Shown here: piece after piece, positions 1-8,223 of the stretch
How positions within the stretch are numbered: position 1 is the first letter of the stretch
Layout: every line of letters starts with the position of its first letter
NCBI GenBank assembly: GCA_035439505.1
Contig: DAORKJ010000010.1
Coordinates: forward strand, 1 to 64,000
Source: UBA7236 sp035439505
GTDB taxonomy: Bacteria > Bacteroidota > Bacteroidia > Chitinophagales > BACL12
Length of the DNA stretch: 64,000 nucleotides
Reading direction: 5' to 3'
Notes under the pieces: generated by a model
Databases searched by the model: none
Told to the model about the DNA's origin: nothing
Seen by the model: the letters and a program-made list of their open reading frames with translations, nothing else
Translations under genes and position numbers: made by a program

Positions 1-51
1 TTCGCGCGGAAAAAGGGAAAAAGGCGGAGTCAAGAATTGGCTGTTAAATTA

Positions 52-130
52 GCACATAAGCACATTATCGCATCAGCACATTAACGGCTGTTTCATTGGT
101 ACATTGGTACATCAACACATTGGTACATTA
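52..130. repeat. Degenerate octamer repeats, intergenic
   Basis: Seven near-copies of an 8-base unit of the form GCACATTA or GGTACATT lie at about 52-59, 60-67, 76-83, 98-105, 106-113, 115-122 and 122-130. They sit just beyond the rpsA terminator. No reading frame is supported here. This looks like a short decaying tandem repeat. Its function is unknown. Confidence 0.6.
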
Positions 131-156
131 AAAAACCCCACCGAAGTGAGGTTTTT
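131..156 (-). terminator. Terminator of rpsA
   Basis: AAAAACCCCAC and GTGAGGTTTTT form a hairpin around a CGAA loop with one mismatch. It lies 23 bases past the rpsA stop. On the minus strand the stem ends in a T run. The same stem could also end transcription arriving from the left. Confidence 0.8.
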
Positions 157-178
157 CAAATTTACTTAAAATAATTAA

Positions 179-2140
179 TTAAGCTTCGTTATCTTCTGTA
201 GTTTCTTCAGTTGAAGCATCGGAAACGTCTTCAGATTTTTCTTCAGCTTTTTTAGAAGCTTTAGTTGAACCTTTAGAATCTTTTTCCATTTGTTCTTTTA
301 ACTGAGAAAGTACATCAAGTTCACCTAATGTTGTTTTTTCAACATTTTTCTGAACTTTAGTTAACTGGCTCTTAGATTTTTTATCATCACGCTGACGAGT
401 TTTCACTTGTTCACGTTTTTCTTCATCTGTATTATCTTTTACAAATTTAGTATGTGAAACAAGGATACGTTTGTCGTTGCGATCAAATTCAATCACTTTA
501 AATGTCAACATTTCTTCTGCATGTGCAGTTGAACCATCAGCTTTTTCAAGATGTTTATTTGGAGCATAACCTTCTAAACCATAAGGTAAAGAAACTACAG
601 CACCTTTTTCATCTTTACGGATGATAGTACCTTCATGCATAGAACCGATTGGGAATACATTTTCGAAAGTATCCCAAGGATCTTCTTCAATTTGTTTGTG
701 ACCTAATGAAATTTTTCTGTTTTCTTCATCAATTTCGAGAATAATAACATCTAATCTTTCACCAATTTTCACAAATTCTGAAGGGTGATTTAAACGTTTA
801 ATCCAGCTTAAGTCGCTGATGTGAACCATACCGCCAACGTTTTCATCTAACTCAACAAACACACCGTAGTTGGTAATGTTTTTAACGAGTCCTGAATGTT
901 TGCTGTTGATAGGGTATTTATCTTTAGCGCTCTTCCAAGGATCTTCAGATAATTGTTTAACTGATAATGACATTTTGCGTTCTTCGCGATCGAGTGTAAC
1001 CACTTTAGCTTCAAATTCCTGATTAACAGTAAAGTATTCTTTGCTGTTAATTGGCTGATTGCTCCAAGTAATTTCTGATACGTGAATTAAACCTTCAACA
1101 CCAGGTAAAATTTCGAGGAATGCACCGTAATCTTCAATATTTACGATTTTTCCTTTTACTACGCTACCAACTTGAATATTTGCATCAAGCACTTCCCAAG
1201 GATGCGGTGTAAGTTGTTTAAGACCTAATGAGATACGTTTTTTGTTATCATCGAAATCAAGTACAACAACATTCAATTTCTGGTTCATATGTAACACCTC
1301 GTTCGGGTGGTTAATACGTCCCCATGAAATATCAGTGATATACAATAAACCATCAACACCACCTAAATCGATAAATGCACCGAAGTCGGTAATATTTTTG
1401 ATAGTTCCTTCCAATACCTGGCCTTTTTCCAATTTGCCGATAATTTCCTGACGCTGAGTTTCGATATCGCTTTCGATAAGCGCTTTGTGAGATACAACGG
1501 CATTTTTAATGGTTTCGTTGATTTTAACAACTTTGAATTCCATTTTCTTGCCAACATATCCATCATAATCAGTGATAGGTTTAACGTCAATTTGAGAACC
1601 CGGTAAGAATGTTTCAATACCAAATACTTCAACAATAAGACCACCTTTAGTTTTGCTGATGATGTTACCGGTAACAATAACTTCATTTTTATAAGCATCA
1701 ACGATGTGTTCCCAGGCCTTCATCATTTTAGCGCTCTTACGGCTTAAATTCAGCTGACCTTTACCATCTTCTTTACTTACAACATAAACTTCTACGTCCA
1801 TGCCAACTTTGAGGTCTTCGATATCGCGGAATTCAGTTTTAGAAACTAAACCGTCGCTTTTGTAACCAACGTTTAAGATTACGTCAGTATCGGTTAAACC
1901 AACAATTGTAGCATTGATTATTTCGTTGTCGTTCAGCGTTTTGAAAGTACCTTCGTAGGTAAGTTCCATTTTGCTGCTTTCATCCTTTGAATAGGTGATT
2001 TTGTTGCGTTTGTCAACGTTCCAATCGAAATCATCGTGAGCGGTGAGAACTGTTTCAGGGGCTTTTTTCACGGTTTCTACTGTTTCAGTAGTGCCGGTAG
2101 TTTCGGAGTTTAAAGTCTCCAGATTTTCTTGGTTATCCAA
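179..2140 (-). CDS. rpsA: 30S ribosomal protein S1
   Basis: S1 binds mRNA and brings it to the 30S subunit, which matters in Bacteroidota because Shine-Dalgarno pairing is little used. The 653 residues hold six consecutive S1 (OB-fold) domains at roughly 69-137, 152-222, 238-310, 323-398, 409-485 and 492-562. Repeated signatures such as ITDFGAFIDLGG and ISLGLKQL are visible. The N-terminus is acidic and Thr-rich, and the C-terminal tail is charged and Lys/Glu-rich, as in other Bacteroidota S1 proteins. It begins MDNQENLETL. The gene lies downstream of cmk on the same strand, a common bacterial order, with two small genes between. A structured leader precedes it and a hairpin follows it. Confidence 0.97.
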   Translation of the reverse strand: MDNQENLETLNSETTGTTETVETVKKAPETVLTAHDDFDWNVDKRNKITYSKDESSKMELTYEGTFKTLNDNEIINATIVGLTDTDVILNVGYKSDGLVSKTEFRDIEDLKVGMDVEVYVVSKEDGKGQLNLSRKSAKMMKAWEHIVDAYKNEVIVTGNIISKTKGGLIVEVFGIETFLPGSQIDVKPITDYDGYVGKKMEFKVVKINETIKNAVVSHKALIESDIETQRQEIIGKLEKGQVLEGTIKNITDFGAFIDLGGVDGLLYITDISWGRINHPNEVLHMNQKLNVVVLDFDDNKKRISLGLKQLTPHPWEVLDANIQVGSVVKGKIVNIEDYGAFLEILPGVEGLIHVSEITWSNQPINSKEYFTVNQEFEAKVVTLDREERKMSLSVKQLSEDPWKSAKDKYPINSKHSGLVKNITNYGVFVELDENVGGMVHISDLSWIKRLNHPSEFVKIGERLDVIILEIDEENRKISLGHKQIEEDPWDTFENVFPIGSMHEGTIIRKDEKGAVVSLPYGLEGYAPNKHLEKADGSTAHAEEMLTFKVIEFDRNDKRILVSHTKFVKDNTDEEKREQVKTRQRDDKKSKSQLTKVQKNVEKTTLGELDVLSQLKEQMEKDSKGSTKASKKAEEKSEDVSDASTEETTEDNEA

Positions 2141-2171
2141 GGTAAAATTTTTAAAAAAGTGAATAAATATG

Positions 2172-2221
2172 CGGGTTTGAGCCCGACCTCAGCAATCCGT
2201 CATTCAACGGCAGAGCTAAGG
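2172..2221 (-). promoter_or_regulatory. Structured 5' leader of rpsA
   Basis: Read on the minus strand, CCTTAGC (2221-2215) pairs with GCTGAGG (2193-2187), with one G-U pair. Nested inside is CCGT/ACGG around a six-base loop (2210-2197). A second hairpin follows, CGGG/CCCG around CTCAAA (2185-2172). The structure begins where transcription would start from the box at 2227-2234 and ends about 30 bases before the rpsA ATG. Autoregulatory leaders are known for many ribosomal protein genes. That this is one is inference. Confidence 0.45.
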
Positions 2222-2226
2222 GGATG

Positions 2227-2234
2227 CGAAGATA
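2227..2234 (-). promoter_or_regulatory. Possible -7 box for rpsA
   Basis: TATCTTCG on the minus strand matches the Bacteroidota -7 consensus TAnnTTTG at all but one base. I found no convincing -33 TTG at the usual spacing, so support is weak. Confidence 0.3.
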
Positions 2235-2316
2235 CGTATTTTTCACAAAATTGCGAAGAATTTTGACCTGAAAACAAGGCAAATAGTGCAATTGGGACCT
2301 GAATCAGCACCTAATA

Positions 2317-2802
2317 TTACTGATTGATATAAATTCGGGCATATTCTTCCTGCCCATCCTGTTTCACAACAAATATGTATTCTATATCGTTGGAGTGTTT
2401 ATACTGATAAATCTGAAAACCGTCCAAATCCTTTACATAAAAGGTTTTCAGCTCTTTCATGAAGTCGGTGAATACAGATTCTCCGTTTGCCCCTTTTTGA
2501 TAAGCTACCTCAAATTCTGTCTCTTTTTTAGTGGCGAAAAAGTAACCATCTGAAGTGCCGGTTTTGCCATCAATGGTGTATTGTATGCCTAATTCCGCAA
2601 AATCGTCTCTCACCTTTGAAATGAGCTTCATATTGCGTTCCCAATCGGTCAAGTTCATTGACAACATGGTAATCAGATTGTTTACCGAAACATCAGGGTA
2701 AACACTCCCGGAAGGTGAAGTGTAACGGGCCACACGCTGGGCATCAGCGCTTAATATGCCGCCCCCAATGAGCAACATTAGCAGAATAGTGTGTATTCTC
2801 AT
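2317..2802 (-). CDS. Secreted protein of unknown function, 161 aa
   Basis: I do not recognise a family. A signal peptide (MRIHTILLMLLIGGGILSADA, cleaved before QRVARY) is followed by about 140 residues of mixed alpha/beta character. There is no lipobox, no cysteine pair and no C-terminal sorting domain, so it is probably periplasmic or surface-released. It lies on the same strand between a small membrane protein and rpsA, with about 75 and 180 bases of spacing, so co-transcription is uncertain. Confidence 0.65.
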   Translation of the reverse strand: MRIHTILLMLLIGGGILSADAQRVARYTSPSGSVYPDVSVNNLITMLSMNLTDWERNMKLISKVRDDFAELGIQYTIDGKTGTSDGYFFATKKETEFEVAYQKGANGESVFTDFMKELKTFYVKDLDGFQIYQYKHSNDIEYIFVVKQDGQEEYARIYINQ

Positions 2803-2877
2803 GCTATCAAAGTTAAAAACCTTCCGGATAAAAGAAAAATTTATTGGCCAATCTGAGCAAGAAAGCCCTCAAAAAAC

Positions 2878-3090
2878 TTAAATTCTGTCGAATGGCTGGT
2901 GGCTGGTATCTTCGTAACCTCCTTGTTTGGCACTCATCGCATTAATCAAAAAATATGCAATTAGCGGCGAAAAAAAACCAAAAATACCCCAACCCACCGC
3001 ATTTCTGTTTAAAGCTGTTGCTTTGCCGGCACAATATCTTGCTGTTAATATTTTTAAAAAAAGGATTAAGGAGATAATTAAAAATGTCAT
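2878..3090 (-). CDS. Small membrane protein, 70 aa
   Basis: I do not recognise a named family. A hydrophobic helix at about residues 2-17 is followed by a short basic stretch with RYCAGKA. A second hydrophobic segment, about 32-51, contains GWGIFGFFSPLIAYF. The polar tail would face the cytoplasm. This 'aligned two-helix' layout is common in small Bacteroidota inner-membrane proteins. It starts about 20 bases after the cmk stop on the same strand, which favours co-transcription with cmk. Confidence 0.55.
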   Translation of the reverse strand: MTFLIISLILFLKILTARYCAGKATALNRNAVGWGIFGFFSPLIAYFLINAMSAKQGGYEDTSHQPFDRI

Positions 3091-3110
3091 CTTTTTTGCG
3101 GTTTTAATAA

Positions 3111-3788
3111 TTAAACACCTATTATTTTTTCTGCCAGATTTAAAGCTATCTTAAATTGCTCCTCAGGTGTGAGATTTGTATTATCAATTACAATGGCATC
3201 TGCTGCTTTAATTAATGGACTGTCTGCTCTGGTTGTTTCTTCGTGGTCGCGTTTAATTAAATTGTTCCTGATGTCGTCTTCACTTACCTGAATATTGTTA
3301 GATTGCAATTCCAGCAATCGTCGCTGCACTCTGGTTTCCATATCAGCGGTGACAAATAATTTTAATTCGGCGTGAGGAAATACTACGGTGCCGATATCAC
3401 GTCCATCCATTACAATACCTTTTTCTTTGCCTATTATTTGTTGTTGCTGCACTAAAAATTTCCGCACTGCACTAACTGCTGCAACTTCACTCACTTTATT
3501 AGAAACGCGCATCGAACGAATTTCTTCTTCCACATCATCACCATTTAACAGGCAATGAATTTTACCATTTTCATTTCTTTGAAAAGTGATGGAAATATTA
3601 TCTAAAACATCATTTAATAATTTATTGTTTAACCAATTAATATGGTTATCTAATAAATACAAAGTAACAGCGCGATACATTGCACCGGTGTCCAGAAATA
3701 AATAATGTAAATGTGAAGCTAATTGTTTAGCCAAAGTGCTTTTCCCGCAGGCAGCATAACCATCAATGGCAATTAGAATTTTTTTCAC
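3111..3788 (-). CDS. cmk: Cytidylate kinase
   Basis: This enzyme phosphorylates CMP and dCMP with ATP in pyrimidine nucleotide salvage and synthesis. At 225 residues it has the usual Cmk length. The N-terminal P-loop reads GYAACGKST, the form seen in Bacteroidota rather than the proteobacterial GPAGSGKST. The nucleotide-monophosphate motif LDTGAMYRAVTL follows at about residue 32. DGRDIGTVVFPHA, around residue 127, and the lid motif RDHEETTRADSPL are also present. porQ precedes it and rpsA lies downstream on the same strand. Confidence 0.96.
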   Translation of the reverse strand: MKKILIAIDGYAACGKSTLAKQLASHLHYLFLDTGAMYRAVTLYLLDNHINWLNNKLLNDVLDNISITFQRNENGKIHCLLNGDDVEEEIRSMRVSNKVSEVAAVSAVRKFLVQQQQIIGKEKGIVMDGRDIGTVVFPHAELKLFVTADMETRVQRRLLELQSNNIQVSEDDIRNNLIKRDHEETTRADSPLIKAADAIVIDNTNLTPEEQFKIALNLAEKIIGV

Positions 3789-3865
3789 GGAGCTAAGTTA
3801 ATAATTCCGCAATAGATAGGTAGTTGTAATAATTTGATTCCACGAAAAGGTGGGGTTAAATGCAG

Positions 3866-4900
3866 CTATTTGAACAACTCATTGAGGTTTGCAGCCAGCG
3901 TAATATGGTGGGAACCTCCTGCTAAAGAATAAAATTCATGGCCATAGTCAATGCTGTATTTATTGATTTTCATACCAAAACCCATCGCAAAACCTGTGAG
4001 ACCCCGGCGAGTTTCAACCGACATTTCTTTTCTGGTCATATGATCATAACCAAGGCGAACCATTACATTTTTTCCGAAATAAAATTCACCTGCTACATTA
4101 AGGTGCTGAGCAATTTTATCTACGGTATATTTTTTTTCTTTTGCTGTAGAATCTTCACCAAAAATATTTACTTCCTGCACTGCATTTGGGTCATCGTAGC
4201 GAGTATCAAAAGTTTGAATATCGTGTAAAGTAAAACTGAGTTGCAATGGTAAGTGTTTTAATCGTTTCGCAATTCCGATATCAATCGAAAAAGGTAATTC
4301 CTCATAGTTGTCGGCAACAAAAGGTTTTATTTGTGTGCCAATATTACGCATCACCAAACCGATATTTATTTGATTTGCGGTATCTATATAAGCCGCTCCT
4401 AAATCAGCTGCAATACCAAACGAACTATAAGATTCAAGATTTGCGTATAACAATTTCATATTTGCACCATAGCGCAATTTTCCAGTTCCATATCCAATGC
4501 CCCAGTTTGCTGCATATTCACTTGCTTTAAAACTGCCTAAACGATCACCATTTTCATCTGTAAGTTCAAATGCACCATACGAGCGATATAATATACCTCC
4601 ACCCATTGTGACATTCCATTTTGGGGCTTGTTTGCCCATGGCAACATAACCCTGACTCATGCCTGAAGGTATAAATGCGTGACTTGCACTTAACTGACCA
4701 TCCATTTTTTCGTTTAATAAGGCAGGGTTAAGGAAGCCAAAATTTACATCCTGATCGAAGGTGGTGATGTTAAAACCGCTTAAGCCGCTCAAACGAGCTG
4801 ATGGTGGCAGGTTCAAATAAGCATAAGTATAACTTCCACCAAATTGGCCAAAAACACTGGTAAAACAGCTACAAAACACAAGTATAAATAGTTGGCGCAT
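3866..4900 (-). CDS. porQ: Type IX secretion system protein PorQ
   Basis: PorQ is an outer-membrane beta-barrel of the T9SS, needed with PorU, PorV and PorZ for attaching cargo at the cell surface. The 344 residues start with a signal peptide ending SVFGQFGGSY. The family's characteristic N-terminal pattern LPPSARLSGLSGFNITTFDQ follows, then alternating polar/hydrophobic strands and an aromatic C-terminus (ANLNELFK). Placement next to cmk and lon is typical in this phylum. The gene matters here because several genes in the window encode T9SS cargo. A terminator separates it from lon. Confidence 0.88.
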   Translation of the reverse strand: MRQLFILVFCSCFTSVFGQFGGSYTYAYLNLPPSARLSGLSGFNITTFDQDVNFGFLNPALLNEKMDGQLSASHAFIPSGMSQGYVAMGKQAPKWNVTMGGGILYRSYGAFELTDENGDRLGSFKASEYAANWGIGYGTGKLRYGANMKLLYANLESYSSFGIAADLGAAYIDTANQINIGLVMRNIGTQIKPFVADNYEELPFSIDIGIAKRLKHLPLQLSFTLHDIQTFDTRYDDPNAVQEVNIFGEDSTAKEKKYTVDKIAQHLNVAGEFYFGKNVMVRLGYDHMTRKEMSVETRRGLTGFAMGFGMKINKYSIDYGHEFYSLAGGSHHITLAANLNELFK

Positions 4901-4929
4901 CGACGTTCGGTTGGTTGCTTAACGAAAAA

Positions 4930-4952
4930 TCCCGCAAAAAATTTTTGCGGGA
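4930..4952 (-). terminator. Terminator of lon
   Basis: TCCCGCAAAAA and TTTTTGCGGGA form a perfect 11-base inverted repeat with one central base. On the minus strand it is followed by TTTTTCG. It ends lon transcription before porQ. Confidence 0.8.
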
Positions 4953-4982
4953 CGAAAATAATTCAATTTGTGCACTTATCCG

Positions 4983-7433
4983 TTATTTGGCTTTAACTGC
5001 GGTTTTTTTGGTTGCAGCCTTTTTTTCCAAAGCGAGATGTAACACGTCCATCATATCTTCTACATAATGAAATTTAATGCCCTTAATAAACTGGGGATTA
5101 ATTTCAGTTACGTCCTTTTTGTTTTTTGCACACATTATAATATCCTTCACTCCAGAGCGTTTTGCAGCCAGCACCTTTTCTTTAATTCCGCCAACCGGTA
5201 ATACTTTACCTCTCAAAGTTATTTCGCCTGTCATGGCTAAATACGATTTCACTTTTCTGCCAGTGAATGCCGATGCGAGTGAGGTGAGCATTGTGATACC
5301 TGCACTAGGACCATCTTTCGGAATGGCGCCTTCAGGCACGTGCACGTGAATGGCGGTTTGTTCAAAAATATCAGGCGACAATCCTAATTCATCGGCATGC
5401 GATTTTATAAATGTCAAAGCTGTTGAAGCCGACTCTTTCATAACATCACCTAAATTACCGGTAAGCTGTAAAGTGCCTTTTCCTTTGCTGAGTGATGTTT
5501 CAATAAACAAAATATCACCACCCACAGGCGTCCAGGCTAATCCAACAACCACACCTGGAACAGTAGTATTAAATATACTTTCCTTATCAAATTTTGCTGT
5601 TCCAAGTATTCCTTCTACTTCCGATTGTTTTATGGTTTTATTATACTTTTCTCCGGTAGCCACATATTTTGCAATACGGCGCATTACCGAAGCAATTTGG
5701 CGATCAAAATCGCGCACACCACTTTCACGGGTATAGTTTTCGATAATTTGTGTTAACACATCATCAGTAAGTGCAATATCCCTTTGTTTTAAACCATGTT
5801 CCTTTTTTTGTTTCGGAACTAAATGGCGTTTACCTATTTCCACTTTTTCCTCTGTAGAGTAACCGCTTAAATAAATAATTTCCATGCGGTCGCGCAAAGC
5901 AGGTTGAATGGTATTAATATTATTTGCTGTTGCAATAAATAATATTTTAGACAAGTCGTATTCCAACTCTAAATAATTGTCATAAAAAGAGCTGTTTTGT
6001 TCCGGGTCAAGTACTTCTAAAAGTGCACTTGATGGATCGCCACGAAAATCGGTTCCAACCTTATCAATTTCATCTAAAATAAATACCGGGTTAGAAGATT
6101 TTACTCTTTTAATTGACTGCACAACACGACCCGGCATGGCGCCAATATAGGTTTTGCGGTGACCGCGAATTTCACTTTCATCGTGTAAACCCCCAAGGCT
6201 CATACGCACATATTTTCTGCCTAATGCTTTTGCAATAGACTGGCCCAACGAAGTTTTACCAACGCCCGGAGGACCAACCAAACATAAAATAGGAGATTTT
6301 AAATCGCCTTTCAATTTAAGTACGGCTAAATATTCAATTAAACGGTCCTTAATTTTATCTAAACCAAAATGGTCTTCATCCAAAACAGTTTTAGCATGTT
6401 TTAAATCGAAATTATCTGCTGTATACTCACCCCATGGTAATTCCAGCAACATTTCAATATAATTGGTAATTACCCCAAATTCGGCAGCATTTGGATTAAG
6501 GCGTTGGAGTTTTTCGATTTCTTTATTAAATACTTCCTGCACATTTTTCGCCCATTTTTTTTCTGCTGCGCGAAGTTTATATCGTTTAATATCTTCATCC
6601 TGACTACTTCCACCCAATTCTTCCTGAATAGTGCGCAATTGTTGATTTAGGAAATATTCACGTTGTTGTTTATCTAAATCGGTGCGAACCTTATTTTGAA
6701 TTTTATTTTTGAGCTCCAGCATTTGCAGCTCGTTATTTAAAAAATTCAATACTTGTTGCGCACGCAAATACAAATCGTCGGTTTCCAATAATTTTTGTTT
6801 ATCGGCAACATCAATTTGTAAATTCGATGAAACAAAATGCATTAAAAAAACAGGACTATTAATATTTTTCAAAACTACATTAGCTTCCTGCGGAATATTA
6901 GGTGAAATTTTTACAATGTTAGAAGCGAGGTCCTTAATGGCTGATACAATAGCATTAAATTCTTTTTTATCGCCTTTGGTATTATCCTCCAACAAGGTAA
7001 TACTTGCCTGAAGAAATGGGTCCTGTGCAGTAAATTTATTAACAGCAAAACGTTTTTTCCCTTGAATAATTACTGTGGTACTGCCATCAGGCATTTTTAT
7101 CTGTTTAATCACCTTGGCAATAACGCCGGTGGTATAAAGCTGACTGGTATCAGGGTCTTCTATATTGCCATCGCGTTGCGCAACAACACCAATCAGTTTA
7201 TTCCCCTTAAATGCCACTTGAATAGCTTTTATGGATTTTTCACGACCAACTGTTATTGGCAGCACAACGCCGGGAAACAATACAGTATTGCGCAAAGGCA
7301 TAACTGCAATAGTTTCGGGGTATTCAATTTTTATTTGGTCATCATCCTCTTCCAGTGATAATAACGGCAAAAACTCCACATCTTCTTCCATCATAGAGGA
7401 CAAAAAGTTATCATCAAATCCGAATTCTCTCAT
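4983..7433 (-). CDS. lon: ATP-dependent protease Lon
   Basis: Lon degrades damaged and selected regulatory proteins in the cytoplasm. I place the start at MREFGFDDNF, giving 816 aa. The 19 upstream residues in frame are hydrophobic and unlike any Lon N-terminus. The order is: N-terminal substrate-binding domain (about 40-240), coiled linker, AAA+ module with Walker A GPPGVGKTSLGQ and Walker B VFILDEIDK, sensor region, then the protease domain with the catalytic serine in PKDGPSAGITM and the catalytic lysine in GGIKEKVLAAKR. The tail is Lys/Ala-rich. It is transcribed alone, ended by a terminator. Confidence 0.97.
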   Translation of the reverse strand: MREFGFDDNFLSSMMEEDVEFLPLLSLEEDDDQIKIEYPETIAVMPLRNTVLFPGVVLPITVGREKSIKAIQVAFKGNKLIGVVAQRDGNIEDPDTSQLYTTGVIAKVIKQIKMPDGSTTVIIQGKKRFAVNKFTAQDPFLQASITLLEDNTKGDKKEFNAIVSAIKDLASNIVKISPNIPQEANVVLKNINSPVFLMHFVSSNLQIDVADKQKLLETDDLYLRAQQVLNFLNNELQMLELKNKIQNKVRTDLDKQQREYFLNQQLRTIQEELGGSSQDEDIKRYKLRAAEKKWAKNVQEVFNKEIEKLQRLNPNAAEFGVITNYIEMLLELPWGEYTADNFDLKHAKTVLDEDHFGLDKIKDRLIEYLAVLKLKGDLKSPILCLVGPPGVGKTSLGQSIAKALGRKYVRMSLGGLHDESEIRGHRKTYIGAMPGRVVQSIKRVKSSNPVFILDEIDKVGTDFRGDPSSALLEVLDPEQNSSFYDNYLELEYDLSKILFIATANNINTIQPALRDRMEIIYLSGYSTEEKVEIGKRHLVPKQKKEHGLKQRDIALTDDVLTQIIENYTRESGVRDFDRQIASVMRRIAKYVATGEKYNKTIKQSEVEGILGTAKFDKESIFNTTVPGVVVGLAWTPVGGDILFIETSLSKGKGTLQLTGNLGDVMKESASTALTFIKSHADELGLSPDIFEQTAIHVHVPEGAIPKDGPSAGITMLTSLASAFTGRKVKSYLAMTGEITLRGKVLPVGGIKEKVLAAKRSGVKDIIMCAKNKKDVTEINPQFIKGIKFHYVEDMMDVLHLALEKKAATKKTAVKAK

Positions 7434-7518
7434 TTTTTTTCTTTGAAAAGTTAAAACTAACACCAAAAATGCCGGTTGCCAAATTAGCACTCAATTGTCG
7501 TGCCTCGGACAGAATTTG

Positions 7519-7567
7519 CTGACAAATGCAAGAAAATCTGCCAAAAGTCGTCGTTTTACTGACAAAT
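7519..7567. repeat. Three CTGMCAAAW direct repeats between lon and the barrel gene
   Basis: CTGACAAAT (7519-7527), CTGCCAAAA (7538-7546) and CTGACAAAT (7559-7567) are spaced 19 and 21 bases apart, about two helical turns. They sit in the 152-bp divergent region between lon and the plus-strand gene at 7586. Their arrangement suits a regulator binding one face of the helix. That role is inference. Confidence 0.4.
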
Positions 7568-7570
7568 TGA

Positions 7571-7578
7571 TAGATTTG
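7571..7578 (+). promoter_or_regulatory. Possible -7 box, barrel/M48 operon
   Basis: TAGATTTG matches TAnnTTTG exactly. It ends 7 bases before the ATG at 7586, so the transcript would be nearly leaderless for that frame. No clear -33 TTG is seen. Confidence 0.35.
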
Positions 7579-7585
7579 CATAACA

Positions 7586-8203
7586 ATGGTTGAAGCCCTA
7601 TTGTATAAAAAACTATTCCTCTACCTCATCCCCTTTAATTTTCTGATTGGAGAATACAATTTTGGGATGCAGTATCGTTTTACTGACGAATGGGCAGTTG
7701 ATATCAATACGGGTTATATTGGCAACATTGAAGGAACCTACACTAGTACTGTTTATGAGAATATTTTTAATAGTGGCACATTTTATTATAGCGGTCCATT
7801 TATTAAAACTTCAATTTTAGCTGTAGTTCCCAGAGGCACCAACCCACTCAAAACTGATTACAATCAAGTAGAAATTGCATATAGAATGCTGGGTTACGAC
7901 GAATTGGACTTTGAGGATAAAACCGAAAAGGGAAAATTATTTAACATCAGTGAAGATATGCAGGCAATCAGTTTATCGTGGAAGGCCGGTTATAATATTA
8001 TACCGAGAGAAGTATTTGAAATAAATGCATTTGTGGGATTTGGTATTCAAATGCGATTTAAGAATACCACCGTAAACAGTTATGGTTATAATTATCATTC
8101 AGATATGTTTGAAGTGAATGATATTACAGAATCGATGCAAACAACGCCATTATTCCATGCAGGTATTAAAGTAGGATTAAAAACAATTAATAACGTTAAA
8201 TAA
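7586..8203 (+). CDS. Outer-membrane barrel-like protein, probably N-terminally truncated
   Basis: The 205 residues have the alternating strand pattern of a small outer-membrane barrel. IGEYNFGMQYRFTDEWAVDI resembles the first strands of DUF3575-like barrels, and later strands such as ISLSWKAGYNIIP and HAGIKVGLK fit. The first 20 residues (MVEALLYKKLFLYLIPFNFL) are not a convincing cleavable signal peptide. An in-frame stop lies at 7571, so no longer start exists. It may be a 5'-truncated copy that gained a new start, or a real protein with an unusual signal. It ends 20 bases before the M48 gene. Function unknown. Confidence 0.5.
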   Translation: MVEALLYKKLFLYLIPFNFLIGEYNFGMQYRFTDEWAVDINTGYIGNIEGTYTSTVYENIFNSGTFYYSGPFIKTSILAVVPRGTNPLKTDYNQVEIAYRMLGYDELDFEDKTEKGKLFNISEDMQAISLSWKAGYNIIPREVFEINAFVGFGIQMRFKNTTVNSYGYNYHSDMFEVNDITESMQTTPLFHAGIKVGLKTINNVK

Positions 8204-8223
8204 AATACAACTTCAGAAAACAT

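Noticed and set aside
1..51. Possible C-terminus of a plus-strand gene at the left edge
   Set aside because: All three frames end within the first 84 bases, with no recognisable motif and repeats following at once.
2172..2185. tRNA T-arm-like CGGG-CCCG hairpin near rpsA
   Set aside because: Stem is 4 bp and there is no acceptor or anticodon arm. It fits the leader fold instead.
7484..7510. CIRCE-like half site TTAGCACTC upstream of lon
   Set aside because: The second half at the required 9-base spacing reads GCCTCGGAC rather than GAGTGCTAA, so it is not a CIRCE element.
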